From the NCBI GenBank assembly GCA_030549495.1, contig JAUIRK010000828.1:1-64000 (forward strand): a DNA stretch of 64,000 nucleotides. Direction: 5' to 3'. Both the position numbers and the translations under genes were made by a program. The notes beneath the pieces are model-generated. The model was not told the origin of the DNA. It searched no databases and saw nothing but the letters and a program-made list of their open reading frames with translations. Of this stretch, positions 47,955-58,823 are shown piece by piece. How positions within the stretch are numbered: the stretch's first letter is position 1; each line of letters starts with the position of its first letter. The stretch is from Nectonema munidae. Lineage: Eukaryota; Nematomorpha; Nectonematoida; Nectonematidae.

Positions 47955-48345
47955 TGCTGTTACATAGCATAACATAAGTATATTAAGCCTTGTAAGTAAC
48001 GAGGCTAACCGCCTATGTGAATTGTGCATCAAATATAATACAAAAAAAAATACAAATCAATCAAATAATGAGATATATTTTATCTTTTCAAAAATTATCA
48101 AACTTTCTTCCTAAAATATTTATATTCAAGGAATCGATAACTTCATTTGGCAAACCATTCCAGTGATTATGTGCGCTTTGTGTTAAATAGTGTTGTCTAT
48201 AATTACTTTGATAGGATTCAGGTTTAAATTTCGGTGAATGTGATCTGGATTTAGATCAATTAAAAATGTTTGAAAGCGATCTATTTTCTCCTTCAAATAA
48301 TGTGCCTCCTTTCTTCAGTAAACATTGAAGAAAATAGCTATCAAA
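47955..48345 (-). pseudogene. Non-LTR retrotransposon, 3' end
   Basis: On the minus strand: RSHSPKFKPESYQSNYRQHY, SAHNHWNGLPNEVIDSLNIN, which fits the C-terminal WNxLPxxV region of Jockey/CR1-like ORF2 proteins. Beyond the stop is about 120 bp of 3' UTR ending in a TTATGTTATGCTATG tail, the same kind of tail as at 59785-59810. 5'-truncated, as usual for such copies. Confidence 0.65.
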
Positions 48346-48381
48346 ATCACGCACACTCATTTAACAATGTTATCTTTTTAT

Positions 48382-48910
48382 TGGGTATGACTTTTTAGTT
48401 TGAATCCACTGGAATTCGCAATTTTTCAGTTGAATCTACTTGAATTCTTTATTTTATTCCAAATTTTTTGATCTTGTGCATTTCAAAATGATAAAACATG
48501 TGATTTATTTTAATTCTTGTCTAAATAATTCTATATTTTGATAAATTTTAAGTGAATCCATATTTTTTAATGTTGAATCCACTTGACTTATTTATTTCAA
48601 ATTGGATTTTTCATCTTAAACCCTTGAAGACCTCCGATTATTGTTAAGTTTTCTGCTTTAACATAAGTTATTTTTGTATTGTTAATGATAAAACATGTGG
48701 TTTATTTGAATTTTTGTGTAAAAAATCAATTTTGTTGTTTTTTAACCGAATCCACTCTTTTTTAAGTTGAATCGAGAGGAATCCTTTATTTTAATCCGGA
48801 TTTTTTGATCTTGAAAATTTCATCAAGATATACTAAGTTGTTTATTTTAATTTTTGTGTAAATAATTCTATATTTGTTATTTTTAGTTGAATCCACATTC
48901 TAACCATCTA
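48382..48910 (-). repeat. 165-bp repeat array, left arm
   Basis: About three units, each with GAATCCACTTGAATTC-like wording, TTTGATCTTG, AAAACATGTG(A/G)TTTATTT and TTCTATATTTTG. Opposite in orientation to 56860-57274. Confidence 0.7.
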
Positions 48911-49920
48911 ATAGACGCAATAGTAGACCCACCTTATATAAGAGATACGTGTATTTCTATTTAACGTTTTACAGCAGTTTGATAATCTATTTGATTTTAA
49001 ATAAAACACGAAACAAAATAAAAGTTTTATTTATGAAAATAAATTACTAAAGCCAGAAAAATTAACATGATTATTGTTTGTATACAAAAATTAACCTCAG
49101 AGTGTTCTAAACAAAAATGCACATAACAAACTAAGAACGTTCATCTATGGAGGGAGGCATTTGAATTAACTCAATATCTTATGTTTGGTTTTTTTTAATT
49201 TTTTGGATGCTAGATAAAATATTCAAATTAAAATCAAATTCTGTTAAAACTTTTTGTCCCCTGCTTCTTAGAAAAATATTTGGGCCCTTCTTTGAAAATT
49301 TTTGTCCTTACTCCCTTTTCGAATTCGCGCTACGCTACAGATCCTGTTGATTTTTGGATTTTGAGGAAAATTATGGCCTTAATAAAATCGCTTTTTATGG
49401 ATACTTTTCCGTTTATCTACCTTTACACTTGATATAGGTGTGTTTCAACAAAAAAATATACCCCCAAACCGTTGTATAATTTTTTTATCAATATTTTATA
49501 TGCTAAAACAAATAAGCAAATTTATGTTGGTATCTTCCATAATTTCATCATTATCGTGTAAACTTGAAATCAAATAACGTTTTTTTCTGAACTGACCATC
49601 TCTTGGGAATCTATCAATTTTCCACATATCATTACATTTTCACTAAGCAGTTTTTACACTTGTCCACGAACTTTTCCAACACTTTCATATCGGAGCAAGA
49701 CTGGCTATCTAGTTTTTTTCTTGTAGCGTATCATCATGATAATCAAAACGTAACAGCGCCATAAAATTCTAAAACATTTTAAGTTCATGGGCCATCTTTA
49801 TTTTTCAATTCCATTTCTAATTAACTTCCGAGTTTTCATCAAGGTTTTGTCCTTTGCCATGTAAAGAAAAAGGTAAATACAAAAGACCAATAAAAGCTTT
49901 GGATGCAACAATATCTAGTA

Positions 49921-49970
49921 GGACCGAATATCCGGCTATAATTTTGCTATCCGATTTCCGGAATCCGGCC
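49921..49970 (+). repeat. CCGGATAT-type segment, left
   Basis: GAATATCCGGCTATAATTTT then CTATCCGATTTCCGG and AATCCGGCC. Similar segment at 55900-55980. Wording of this kind is common at the ends of hAT-like elements in arthropods, from memory. Confidence 0.4.
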
Positions 49971-51587
49971 TTACTTTAAATTTACCGGGATAAATAATAT
50001 TAATTACTATTATTTTGAGCAAAAACACTAATACTGAAAAAAAAATCTAGTAATTTTACTAGTTATTTGAATCAAAAACTAGTAAAATTACAATTTACTA
50101 GATTTCTAGTAATGTATTATAACGATTCTAATATGTTCAGTAGAGTGTACAGCAAAAAGCACATCTCAACATGGAAGTAATTATGTGCCTAAACAAGAAA
50201 CTTCAAAACAAAAATATCATCATTATTGCTACATGTACATTGTACATTGTTTTATGCGTGTAACACATATATCGCACAATTAGATAACTTATTTCTAGAT
50301 TAACTTATATCGCACAATTAGATAACAAAATTGATAACAATTTAGATATACTTATTATGTTAGGGTGTTTGTAGAGCCCTCTCAATTTCCTCATAAGTCA
50401 TTAACACACGCGCAAGCAACTAACTTCATCTACTGAATATTACTATAGCGCCTGCACCACTCGTATGCATCTTCTATTTTTTACATTACTTGTTCGTGTC
50501 TGAGCTCAGGGTAGTTAAAGTTACAGATAATCCTATTATTGTTGTACTGTTTTTCTCAAGGTGTTTCTAGTTCTACAAATATTAGATGGTTAGAATGTGG
50601 ATTCAACTAAAAATAACAACATATAGACGTTTTGCAAGAAGCTCAAGAAAATAATTAAGGAAATCATCCTCATCAATTACATATATTCTACAATTTACAT
50701 TCGTCCTATTCTTTCTCAACTCAGATCATTCTTTCATCTGTAACTTTTCACTTCTTCAATTTATAAAGGGTATTTTTTAATGCTTTTCAGTAATTTCTTG
50801 AAACTATTTTAATTGTATTTGAGTGTTTTTTTGAACTTGAAGTGCGCTTTTCAATTTTTTTAACGTAGCTTTTTTTTTAATAAATTTCTATGCTCCTTTG
50901 AAACTTTTATTTTAATTTTATGTTTTGATTAATTGATTAAGTGACAAAAATTTTAATGTTAATTCAAATAACTAATATGGGTACTTTCCTATTATTGCCA
51001 CACCACTACTAATTTTTTTACACTTATAATATTAACATTAATTTTGTTTGAACTTTTTAACCTTTTTTATTTTTTTCATATAAAAAAACCCATAAATGGA
51101 TAATTTAAAGGCCTATTCGAAAATTAACAATAAAGAAAAATGCATAAAATGGTTTTAAAATGTCAATGGTGGGGCAATAATAGGCAAGTACCCAAAAATT
51201 TTGAGAGTTCTTTAAAATTTTGAGGGTTGCTTAAAAATTTTCTAATAAAACATGTTAAATTACAATAAAATAGATATAATCAAAATATTTTCATGTCTTT
51301 TACGCTAAATAATAATAACTGGAATGAAAATGCAATTATCATACAGTCTGTTATTTACTTTAAATTATCTTTTGTAAACTCCCTTCCTCTACATTATCAT
51401 ATAGTATATTTAAACTTGTTATATGATATTTGTAACATTAACTAGATATATATGATAAAAAACAATATGGAAAATTTTTCCTTGTAAAACATTACTTTTA
51501 CAGTAATTTTTCATTTAAAATTTAAAATACATATAAATTATACGTTGAATTTTTTTGCTAGAAAAGTTATTGGTAAGCTTAAAAACC

Positions 51588-52647
51588 ATGTTGAAATGTA
51601 GTTTGTGCTCTTTTAAAACGAATATTTTTTTCAAATATCTAAAACATCTTCGATACAATCACGAAAAAAGTGGAGAATCATTTACACCTCAAACGAAAGC
51701 ATAATTTTGCCAGTTTATTTACATGTAGATCAACAAGAAATGTAAAAGAATGTGAAAACTTCCAAGTTGAAACTATTGAACAACCTTCTGGCTCTTTTCC
51801 AACTAATTCCACTGTAGATTTTCAAAGTTATAATGATTCATTTTTTGATATTGTTAATTCCTTCCTACACTTGAGAGAGTTTCACAAACTACCCGTAAAC
51901 GCTGTTACTTGTCTTCAGAAAAAAATTGCAATTTTGTTTCAGAATCATACAAAAATGATTCAAAACTTTGTTCAAGATTATATCAATACTTTTTCATTTG
52001 ACCAAAATTTAAAGAAGTTAATATTTGATTATTTTGAACAAGTGCCAAACGTTTTTTCGAGACCTGAACTCAGCTCACAATTTAAATTTGATAAGTTTAT
52101 CAAAGAAAATATGAGCTACATTGAACCTATTGAGTATAATATAAATAGTTGTAATGAAAGTTATCTTTATATACCAGTTTTAGAAACAATTAAAATTTTG
52201 TTACAACATAATGACGTATTTGATTATGTGATGAGTTCTAAGTTAAAAAATGCACATAAGTTAGAATGTTATAGAGATGGGTTAAATTTTGACAGGAATA
52301 AATTATTTAATTCAACAAAAAACACAATAGAAATTTTACTGTATTATGATGAATTTATCGATGTGGAGAATCTGTTGTGTCAAAGGAAGATGATCATGAA
52401 ATGCCCTCTTTCAGTTTAATAGAGTACTGTTTATCCTATGATGAAACAATTTTTTTACTATGCCGCAAACTAATAACTATTTTGTTTGAAAGACACTTTT
52501 ATTGCTACAGAGTTCAAAAAACTCAAGAGTTCTAATTGAAAAATGTAAAATGTCTTTTTCCTCCAAATACATTTTCAGTGTATAGTCTTCATAATGATCA
52601 ATATCATAAAGTTTCAGTTCCTAAGAATTTATTATGTTTTGATTGAA
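51588..52647 (+). pseudogene. CACTA-like element gene 1, C2H2 finger protein, decayed
   Basis: ATG at 51588 starts MLKCSLCSFKTNIFFKYLKH, a C2H2 finger (C-x2-C-x12-H-x4-H). After a frame change near 51690 the chain continues with FFDIVNSFLHLREFHKLPV, YLYIPVLETIKILLQ, HNDVFDYVMSSKLKNA and IEILLYYDEF. I recall the same series (finger, LPxxxV region, IPLLETL, LYYDD) from a large family of unnamed fish and invertebrate proteins. There LYYDD is followed by a long middle section; here it is followed after about 10 codons by LIEYCLSYDETIF and FYCYRVQKTQEF in another frame, which fits the far C-terminus. So a large internal deletion is likely. In-frame stop near 52533. AATAAA near 52660. Confidence 0.6.
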
Positions 52648-52813
52648 AATATTTTTTAATAAAGAAACATTTTTAATTTTTTTTGTTATTGAAATACTCA
52701 AGTTTTTTAGTGTGTCTAAAACAGTTATTATCAACATTTTTGGTTTTAGAAGTAGATTATTTTTCAAACAATTTGTGTTAGATATATTCACATACTTTGT
52801 ATTTAGACTTTAA

Positions 52814-54640
52814 ATGGTTAATTATCTTATTTTACTCTATGAAAAAAATGTGAAAAAAGTTGGATTTGTTGGGACTTTGAAGGTCTCTTCAATCCATGAA
52901 AAAATATCGTTGAAGCTGAATATAAATCCTTCTGATGTCAATATACAATACTATGACAATACTGATGATATGTATATTGATTTGGACGAAGATTTAATTG
53001 ATGATTTAAATATTTATGATGTCTTAAAAATTAAAATTGAAAAAAAAATTCGAATTTAGACTTGACCAATACTTCCATAGACGAAAAAATAACAGAAAAT
53101 TTAAACTTTGAAAAAGAAATAAATTTTCAAAGTAGTCTTGCGTCTACTCCAAACTCTATTTCTACAAATTTCATTTATTTACAGTCTGAAAGTCCCTCGC
53201 ATCTAAAAAGGTAAATAAAAAGTCTTTTTTGTTTTAAAATTGATAATCTATATAACATGCTTTAGAAAAACTTGGCCATTTGTGTACTCTTTTCCAAAGA
53301 GCCTCTGTTCGAAAGGCTTGCTTAAAAAATTAGAGATGAAAGAAATTATAAGTAAAAAAGACATTAATAAGCTAATAGAATGTATTTATACTGACTGTTC
53401 TCAATACATTTCTGGAATGTAAGTTATTTTTTTACTTTTAATATTTAATAATCTATATGTTTTTTCCAGATATCCTTCTCGCACAATGTATGAACAAATG
53501 GTAGGTGCTTTTATTTCAGAATTTCCCTTTTTAATGGAGCAAATAAATCTAGATGCCTGGGCATTTAAGGTGTTTTTGTTTTTATTTTATACAGAAAAAT
53601 TATTTTTTTTAATTTTATTAGGCTTATATAAAGAAGAAACTTCAGATAAAGTTTTGCAACGAAAGAAAACTTAATGAAAATCATTTATTGGAGGTACAAG
53701 CAAGAAAAATTGGTGTGAAAATAGAGAGATCTTCTGGATCACTAAAGAAAGTTTGGGGAATGGAAAATTATCTTCCATCAATAGACGGCTGTGAAGATAG
53801 TATGAGCATAGCGCAACACAAAGATTGGCTTCGAAAGGAGTTTTATAAAGTAGAAAAAAACGAGAAGTTAGTTGATTTAAAAATGGATATTACATTCTCT
53901 AACCGGAGGAATAAATTAATAAAAGAAAATGTTAAAATTTCCGTTTTTTTGGAGGAATACCCTTTTTTGAAGTCTTATGATCATGTAAAATTGTAGAGTC
54001 TGAAGGTCATATTATTTGCATTTCCATTGTTTTTTTGTTTAGCTGACCAAAGAATTTGAAAGGCTTGGTCCCACAACCGATTAAAATATTAAAACATGTA
54101 TGGAAGAAGGTTTGAAAAATTATCAGAGAGCTGTTAAGAGTTTGTCTTTTGAAAAATTAAAACCCGCATCAGAGCACTCTCAGTTACCAAAAATCATAGA
54201 CATTGAAACAAATGACGAAAAAATTGAAAGTAAGTGATTCAAATATTAGTTTCTTTTTTTAATTGTTTTTTTAAGGGCTGAAATTATCTCAAACTCTTCT
54301 TCTGATATCATCGCTTAAAATTTTAGTTAAGTTTATTTTAGATTTAAAAGAGAGTAAGGAAAACAATGAATGGAAAATTTGTTTTTCAAATTTATATACT
54401 CAAGAAATAAAATCATTCGAACTTTACATCGAAAATATTAGTGTTTTGTGTTGTGATGATGTTACTGAAATGTTTAAATCTATTTTTATTTCTTGCTATG
54501 TTTTTAATTTAACCTACCCTAAATGTATAAGAAAAACACTTATATTTATACAAAATGTTTTTTACAAACTTTTTGATAAAGAATGTATATATAGTTCGAA
54601 AATAGTCAACACACTAACTGAAATAAATAGACATCTTTGA
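52814..54640 (+). pseudogene. CACTA-like element gene 2, SAMD3-like, six exons
   Basis: Exons with matching phases: 52814-53210, 53266-53418, 53470-53579, 53622-53984, 54043-54229, 54276-54640. First comes a PB1/ubiquitin-like domain (MVNYLILLYEKNVKKVGFVG ... YDNTDDMYIDLDED). Next are KTWPFVYSFPK, YPSRTMYEQMVGAFISEFPF, WGMENYLPSIDGCEDSMSI, DITFSNRRNKLIKE and EEYPFLKSYDH, then the C-terminal part VLCCDDVTEMFKSIF and NLTYPKCIRKTLIFIQNVF. This order matches proteins predicted in fish as sterile alpha motif domain-containing protein 3-like. Lesions: a frameshift in the A run at about 53036-53048 and an in-frame TAA at 54082-54084. The rest, including most splice sites, is intact, so the copy is young or was recently active. 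AATAAA at about 54757. The donor of exon 3 (AAG|GTGTTT) is weak. Confidence 0.7.
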
Positions 54641-54944
54641 AGTTTTACGCATAATATTTTATATCACTGTGAATATATTATATTTTTTATTTACATTTCC
54701 TATTTCTTGAATTTATTTACTTTTTTGTAGTTTTTAACCATAAACAGAGTTGTAAATAAACTTTTGAAAATCTTTATTTTATTTTTTCACAGATCAAAAT
54801 TTATATTATGCGATTTGAAAAAAATATATAAAAAAAGATTCAGACATCGAAAAAAACTGTTTGAAAAGGTTTTTTCAATTTAATGATAAAATTTTTGTTG
54901 AATAAACAAAACTATTTTGCATAATTTTATTAATTTTTCCTAAT

Positions 54945-55235
54945 TACTAGAAGTAGATTGGGGCTCAAAATCCATGTTATTTTGATTAAAATTATAAAAA
55001 ACTAGTAACATTATTGAATTTTTTGTATTGGAGTTATGAGAAAAAACTAGTAACATTAATGGGTTTTTATATTAGAGTTATGAAACTAAACTAGCACAAT
55101 TATTGGATTTTTATATTGGAGTTATGAAATAAAACTAGTAAAATTATTGGATTTTCTATATTTTAGTTATGAGATAATTATTAGATTTATAGTAAAAAAG
55201 TTATGAGTAAAAACTAGTAAACTTATTAGGTAAAC
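54945..55235 (+). repeat. ACTAGTAA tandem array near the right end
   Basis: About five units of 50-55 bp: AACTAGTAA(C/A)ATTATTG, then TTTTTATATTGGAGTTATGA. The ACTAGTAA motif is also repeated at the left end of the element. Confidence 0.7.
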
Positions 55236-55899
55236 ACCCAACTTAAGGACAATCATTATTATTAGTTTTTTCCAGTAACTGCTACTAGATATTTTTTTAA
55301 GTGAAGATATATTTTATAAAACTGTTTAATTTGACTACAATTATAGATCTTTCTATTTTTCTAAAAATTATTTGATAAAAATTATAAAACTTTCATGGCA
55401 ATTATTTTTTTTACCTATAGTACTTACCAATTCAAAATAAATATACTTCAGATGTTAATTTAGTTGAAAATAAAAAAAAAGTGCTAATTTTTTTCTAAAT
55501 CAATTCATTTTAAATTTTCAGTTTAAAACTTTTTACTTTTTCATAAGTGACAAAATATTTGAAATTTGAATACATTTTAAAATTATTTCAAAATAAAATT
55601 ACAGTTAAAAAAGAAAAAATCATGCTTTGACAATTTTAATGATGTTTTTTAATTTGATATTTAAAAGATTTTACAAAATGAAATAAAGCTTAAATTTTAC
55701 AAATAAAATCAGCATTAAAAAGTCTCAAAAAAACAAATTCCTTTCTTTAGTAAAATTATGAACCCTAATTACAAAATTAAAATGAATAAAAATTTATTTT
55801 TAAATCCTCTCTCTAAATATTTTCAAGTTTTTATATATTTTTTTAATAAAAGATTTTTTTAATTTGTTGTGAAATTTAAATAAATTTATTGAGTTAAAT

Positions 55900-55980
55900 T
55901 TAATATCCGGCTGAATATCAGGTAAATCTTATCGGATATCCCAACCCGGCTCTTTTTAAAAGTAGGATATCCGGTTATGA
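55900..55980 (+). repeat. CCGGATAT-type segment, right
   Basis: AATATCCGGCTGAATATCAG, TCGGATATCCCAACCCGGC, AGGATATCCGGTTATG. Partner of 49921-49970 on the far side of the CACTA-like element. Confidence 0.45.
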
Positions 55981-56859
55981 AGCATTATTGCTTACCGATA
56001 TATCTCTAATCTAGTTTAGCATCTCTTTCTCAAAAAAATGTTTGAGAATTTTTTATCATGTTGATTCAAATGTTAACATGTTAACGTAACTATTTCATTT
56101 AAAATTTTGATGTCAAATAAACAGTTCCAACTTTTCAAAGCATTTCTTACATTGTTGCTTCTCCACGAACACAAGGTAATTGAACATAATATTTCGTTTT
56201 CTATGCTTTTTCCATGTAATTTTCCAATGTAAACACCTTTTTTATTGTTATCATAACCAAAACCCTTTTTTAGATTTCTTCACTATCCGAACCATTACTT
56301 CTAACTTCTATATTATCAATTTTATCTGAATCAGTAAGAAAAATCTATTTTATTTTCACTTTCCATTTTGAAGGGTTTGCTAATTTGTTCACCTAAATTT
56401 TGTTCCCTTTTAGCTAAAAAAAGTTAAATAATTTATCTAAACTAAATAAAAACTATTAAAAAAATTAATTTTAATACTTTTGAAGAAAATTTTTTGGAAA
56501 ATAAACAAATATTAGACATTTTAAATGTATAATAAGTTTAGTCGCAATGCATCTGTGATTGGTTGGTTGGTTCAAATTGATGTAGCTTACAAGAAGCAAA
56601 GACTAGAAGGCTGGCATCTATCTGTAAGATAAAATGTTTAAAAATCTAAAAAAATTAATAAGACTATATCTCTATTAGTTTATACCCAAATTTTCTTTAG
56701 ATAAACTTAATTTTGACATTAACAATGCACGTTATTATTAGTTTTAAGGTTTTTTTAATTAATTTATGATATCCGATATATGGCTATCTATACACTTTTT
56801 CAATATTGGACTGGTAAATTTCTCTTATTTTTAAAATTCAAACCACTTTACCGTTTTAA
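55981..56859. other. Inner flank of the right arm, no gene seen
   Basis: AT-rich. A minus-strand frame with SDKIDNIEVRSNGSDSEEI near 56320 looks like an acidic transposase N-terminus but is too short to assign. Confidence 0.25.
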
Positions 56860-57274
56860 ATAAAGTTTAAGTTGATTCCACTTTAAAAAATATGGAATCA
56901 GGTAAAAAAAGATGATTATATCATTTTTTACACAAATTGTTTTATAAACAACACGTTTTTTTACAAAAATTCAAATAAACAACATATTTTTTATCCTTAT
57001 TAATACTTAAGACCAAAAAATACTGTTTGAAATAAAGGATTCATGTGGATTAAACTTAAAAATTTGGATTCTGGTAAAAAAAACATAATATAGAATTTTA
57101 ACAAACATTAAAATAAACAACATGTTTTACAATGACGAAATGATCAGGATCAAAAATGCTAAAAAAATAAAGAATTCAAAAAGATTCAACTTAAAAAAAA
57201 TTGGAATCAAGTGGATTAAACAAAAAAATGCGGATTAACGTGGATTCATTTGGATTCAACTAAAAAGTCATGCA
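56860..57274 (+). repeat. 165-bp repeat array, right arm
   Basis: About two and a half units: ATAAACAACA(C/T)GTTTTTT, AAAGGATTCATGTGGATTAA, TTTGGATTCTGGTAAAAAA, ending GGATTCAACTAAAAAGTCAT. Inverted relative to 48382-48910. Confidence 0.7.
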
Positions 57275-57700
57275 CTTTTTATATCCCTAAATCCTCTTTT
57301 TAAAATTTATTAAAATTTTAGAGCTCTTAAAATTTTATTCTTTCTAGTATACATTAGGGCTATCAAATGTGCAGGTTTTCAAAGATTGACTACGTTTTAA
57401 TGGACCATGGATACAGATCTGTAGGAGATGTTATCATCCTGTCTTTTCATTCAATTATGTAAATTGATTTTATATTTTTTTAGCATAAAAATTTGTCTTT
57501 TACTTTCATGTATTTTCATATTAGTTTTTTTTGTATAGGGTTTTTGTATAAGGAATAAAAAAATTCGTTCATTTATTTTATCAAACCCATATTTTTCCAG
57601 TTTAGCTGATTTAAAAAACAGGCACCTCTGCGATAAAATCAATATAAATTTATCCAAAAAATTCTCTTTTTGATAAATATAATTTTTTTATTATTCCATA

Positions 57701-57850
57701 GGTCAGTAAGGTTGGTTAGATGCTGGATTCGCTCACTCAAAGTCTTGGGTTCGATCCCCCATCAAGGCTACTTTCCTCATAGTTCGATATAAGCGACGCA
57801 ATTTGGCCCTTTCGATGAAAACACCCCACCCCACCCTACATTTACCTTTT
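57701..57850 (+). repeat. SINE-A, full copy
   Basis: GGTCAGTAAGGTTGGTTAGA, GGGTTCGATCCCCCATC, TAAGCGACGCAATTTGGCCC, CATTTACC. Confidence 0.85.
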
Positions 57851-57964
57851 CAATCTGATTAATTAAACGCCTTGTTTCTTATCCATTCCCATATTTATCT
57901 ATTACTAATATGTATATTTTTATACGATTGTTTTTCTCTAAACATAATATATATAATCAGAGCC

Positions 57965-58170
57965 CGCGCTAACTATTAAATTTTTTTCTCTTAAAGAATG
58001 ATTATGACTGGAATTCACTTCGCGATGATATTGTTAAATGCTCCAAACGTATATGCTTTTAAGAACAAATTGGATGAATTTTGGAATGACAGAATGTTTG
58101 AGCTCTGCTAAACATTGCATTCTCCCCTTCTTCTTCTTTCCTTTACTCAGACGCGCTAATAAACAGGTTA
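57965..58170 (+). pseudogene. Non-LTR retrotransposon, 3' end (+)
   Basis: Reads WNSLRDDIVKCSK, then in another frame PNVYAFKNKLDEFWND, the usual C-terminal WNSLPDDIVxAxxxxxFKxKLDxFW of Jockey/CR1-like ORF2. It ends near a GCTAATAAACAGGTTATG tail. It abuts the minus-strand fragment 58160-58440. Confidence 0.6.
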
Positions 58171-58440
58171 TGTAAAATAATCTTTTTTCTAGGATTCTAG
58201 ATAGGATAGGTATTATGGAAATTGGCCTATAATTATTTATAGCATACTTATTTACTTTTTTAAATACAGAGTTAATTCTAGATAATTTAAAGACAGGGGA
58301 AAAGATAGAAGTCTCTAAGCAAGAGGTATAACCTTCTAATAAGTAAGGTCTAAGCATATGTAAAATAATTTTTATATAATGAATAGAAACATTGAAAATA
58401 TAAGAAGAAGAAGAAGAAGATTTATTAATTATATTTGTCA
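58160..58440 (-). pseudogene. Non-LTR retrotransposon, RT N-terminal part (-)
   Basis: On the minus strand: KIILHMLRPYLLEGY, CLETSIFSPVFKLSRINSVF, KYAINNYRPISIIPILSRIL. These are the fingers of a non-LTR RT (IFPxxxKxxxxxPIxKK ... NYRPISxLPxxSKxxE). Nothing catalytic remains. A (GAA)n/(TTC)n tract lies at 58400-58422. Confidence 0.7.
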
Positions 58441-58823
58441 TTTAAATTAATAATACAATAAAAAAATAGTATTAGAAAAAAAATAAAAACTAAGATTTAA
58501 CAGTGGAATAACTACTGCACAAAAAGTCAGAAATGATAGCTATATGGCAGGTATATTAAAATTATGCCCAAAAATGGAACAGTCATAAAGTCAAAATAAA
58601 GTATTGAGAACTTAACAACGGGTGTACTAAAAATTGAAATTACATACATTACACATTGTAAATATTTACAACTAATGAATTCAGTTATTACATGAGTATA
58701 ACAATTTTTGATGGAACACAAAACATCATAATTTGATAAAAGTAAATTATGCATAAAATTTTTAAAACATTTGATGGCGGAAAACTCAATAGTAAAAAGA
58801 CTCAAATTTAAATTGTAAAATCC

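Larger units (their letters stand above)
50032..55303 (+). mobile_element. CACTA-like (CMC/EnSpm) transposon, about 5.3 kb
   Basis: The right end read inward starts CACTTAAAAAAATATCTAGT and the left end TACTGAAAAAAAAATCTAGT: about 18 of 21 positions agree, with the terminal C of the left end changed to T. CACTx starts with an A run mark animal CMC/EnSpm elements. Inside the ends, ACTAGTAA motifs are repeated (50045-50112 and an array at about 54945-55235), like the subterminal binding sites of this superfamily. A 2-bp AA could be the duplication. It carries two genes, 51588-52647 and 52814-54640. Assigning both gene products to this transposon is inference from position. Confidence 0.6.
48382..57274. 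mobile_element. Candidate 8.9-kb composite with long inverted arms
   Basis: The outer edges match as inverted copies: ATGACTTTTTAGTT(T)GAATCC at 48386 and its complement at 57252-57272. The arms (48382-48910 and about 56860-57274) are built from the same 165-bp unit in opposite directions. The 8-mer CTTTTTAT occurs directly outside both edges (48374-48381 and 57275-57282), as a target duplication would. The interior holds CCGGATAT-rich segments at both sides and the CACTA-like element. Because this unit also occurs alone at 23.5 and 60.9 kb, two independent insertions remain possible. Confidence 0.45.
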
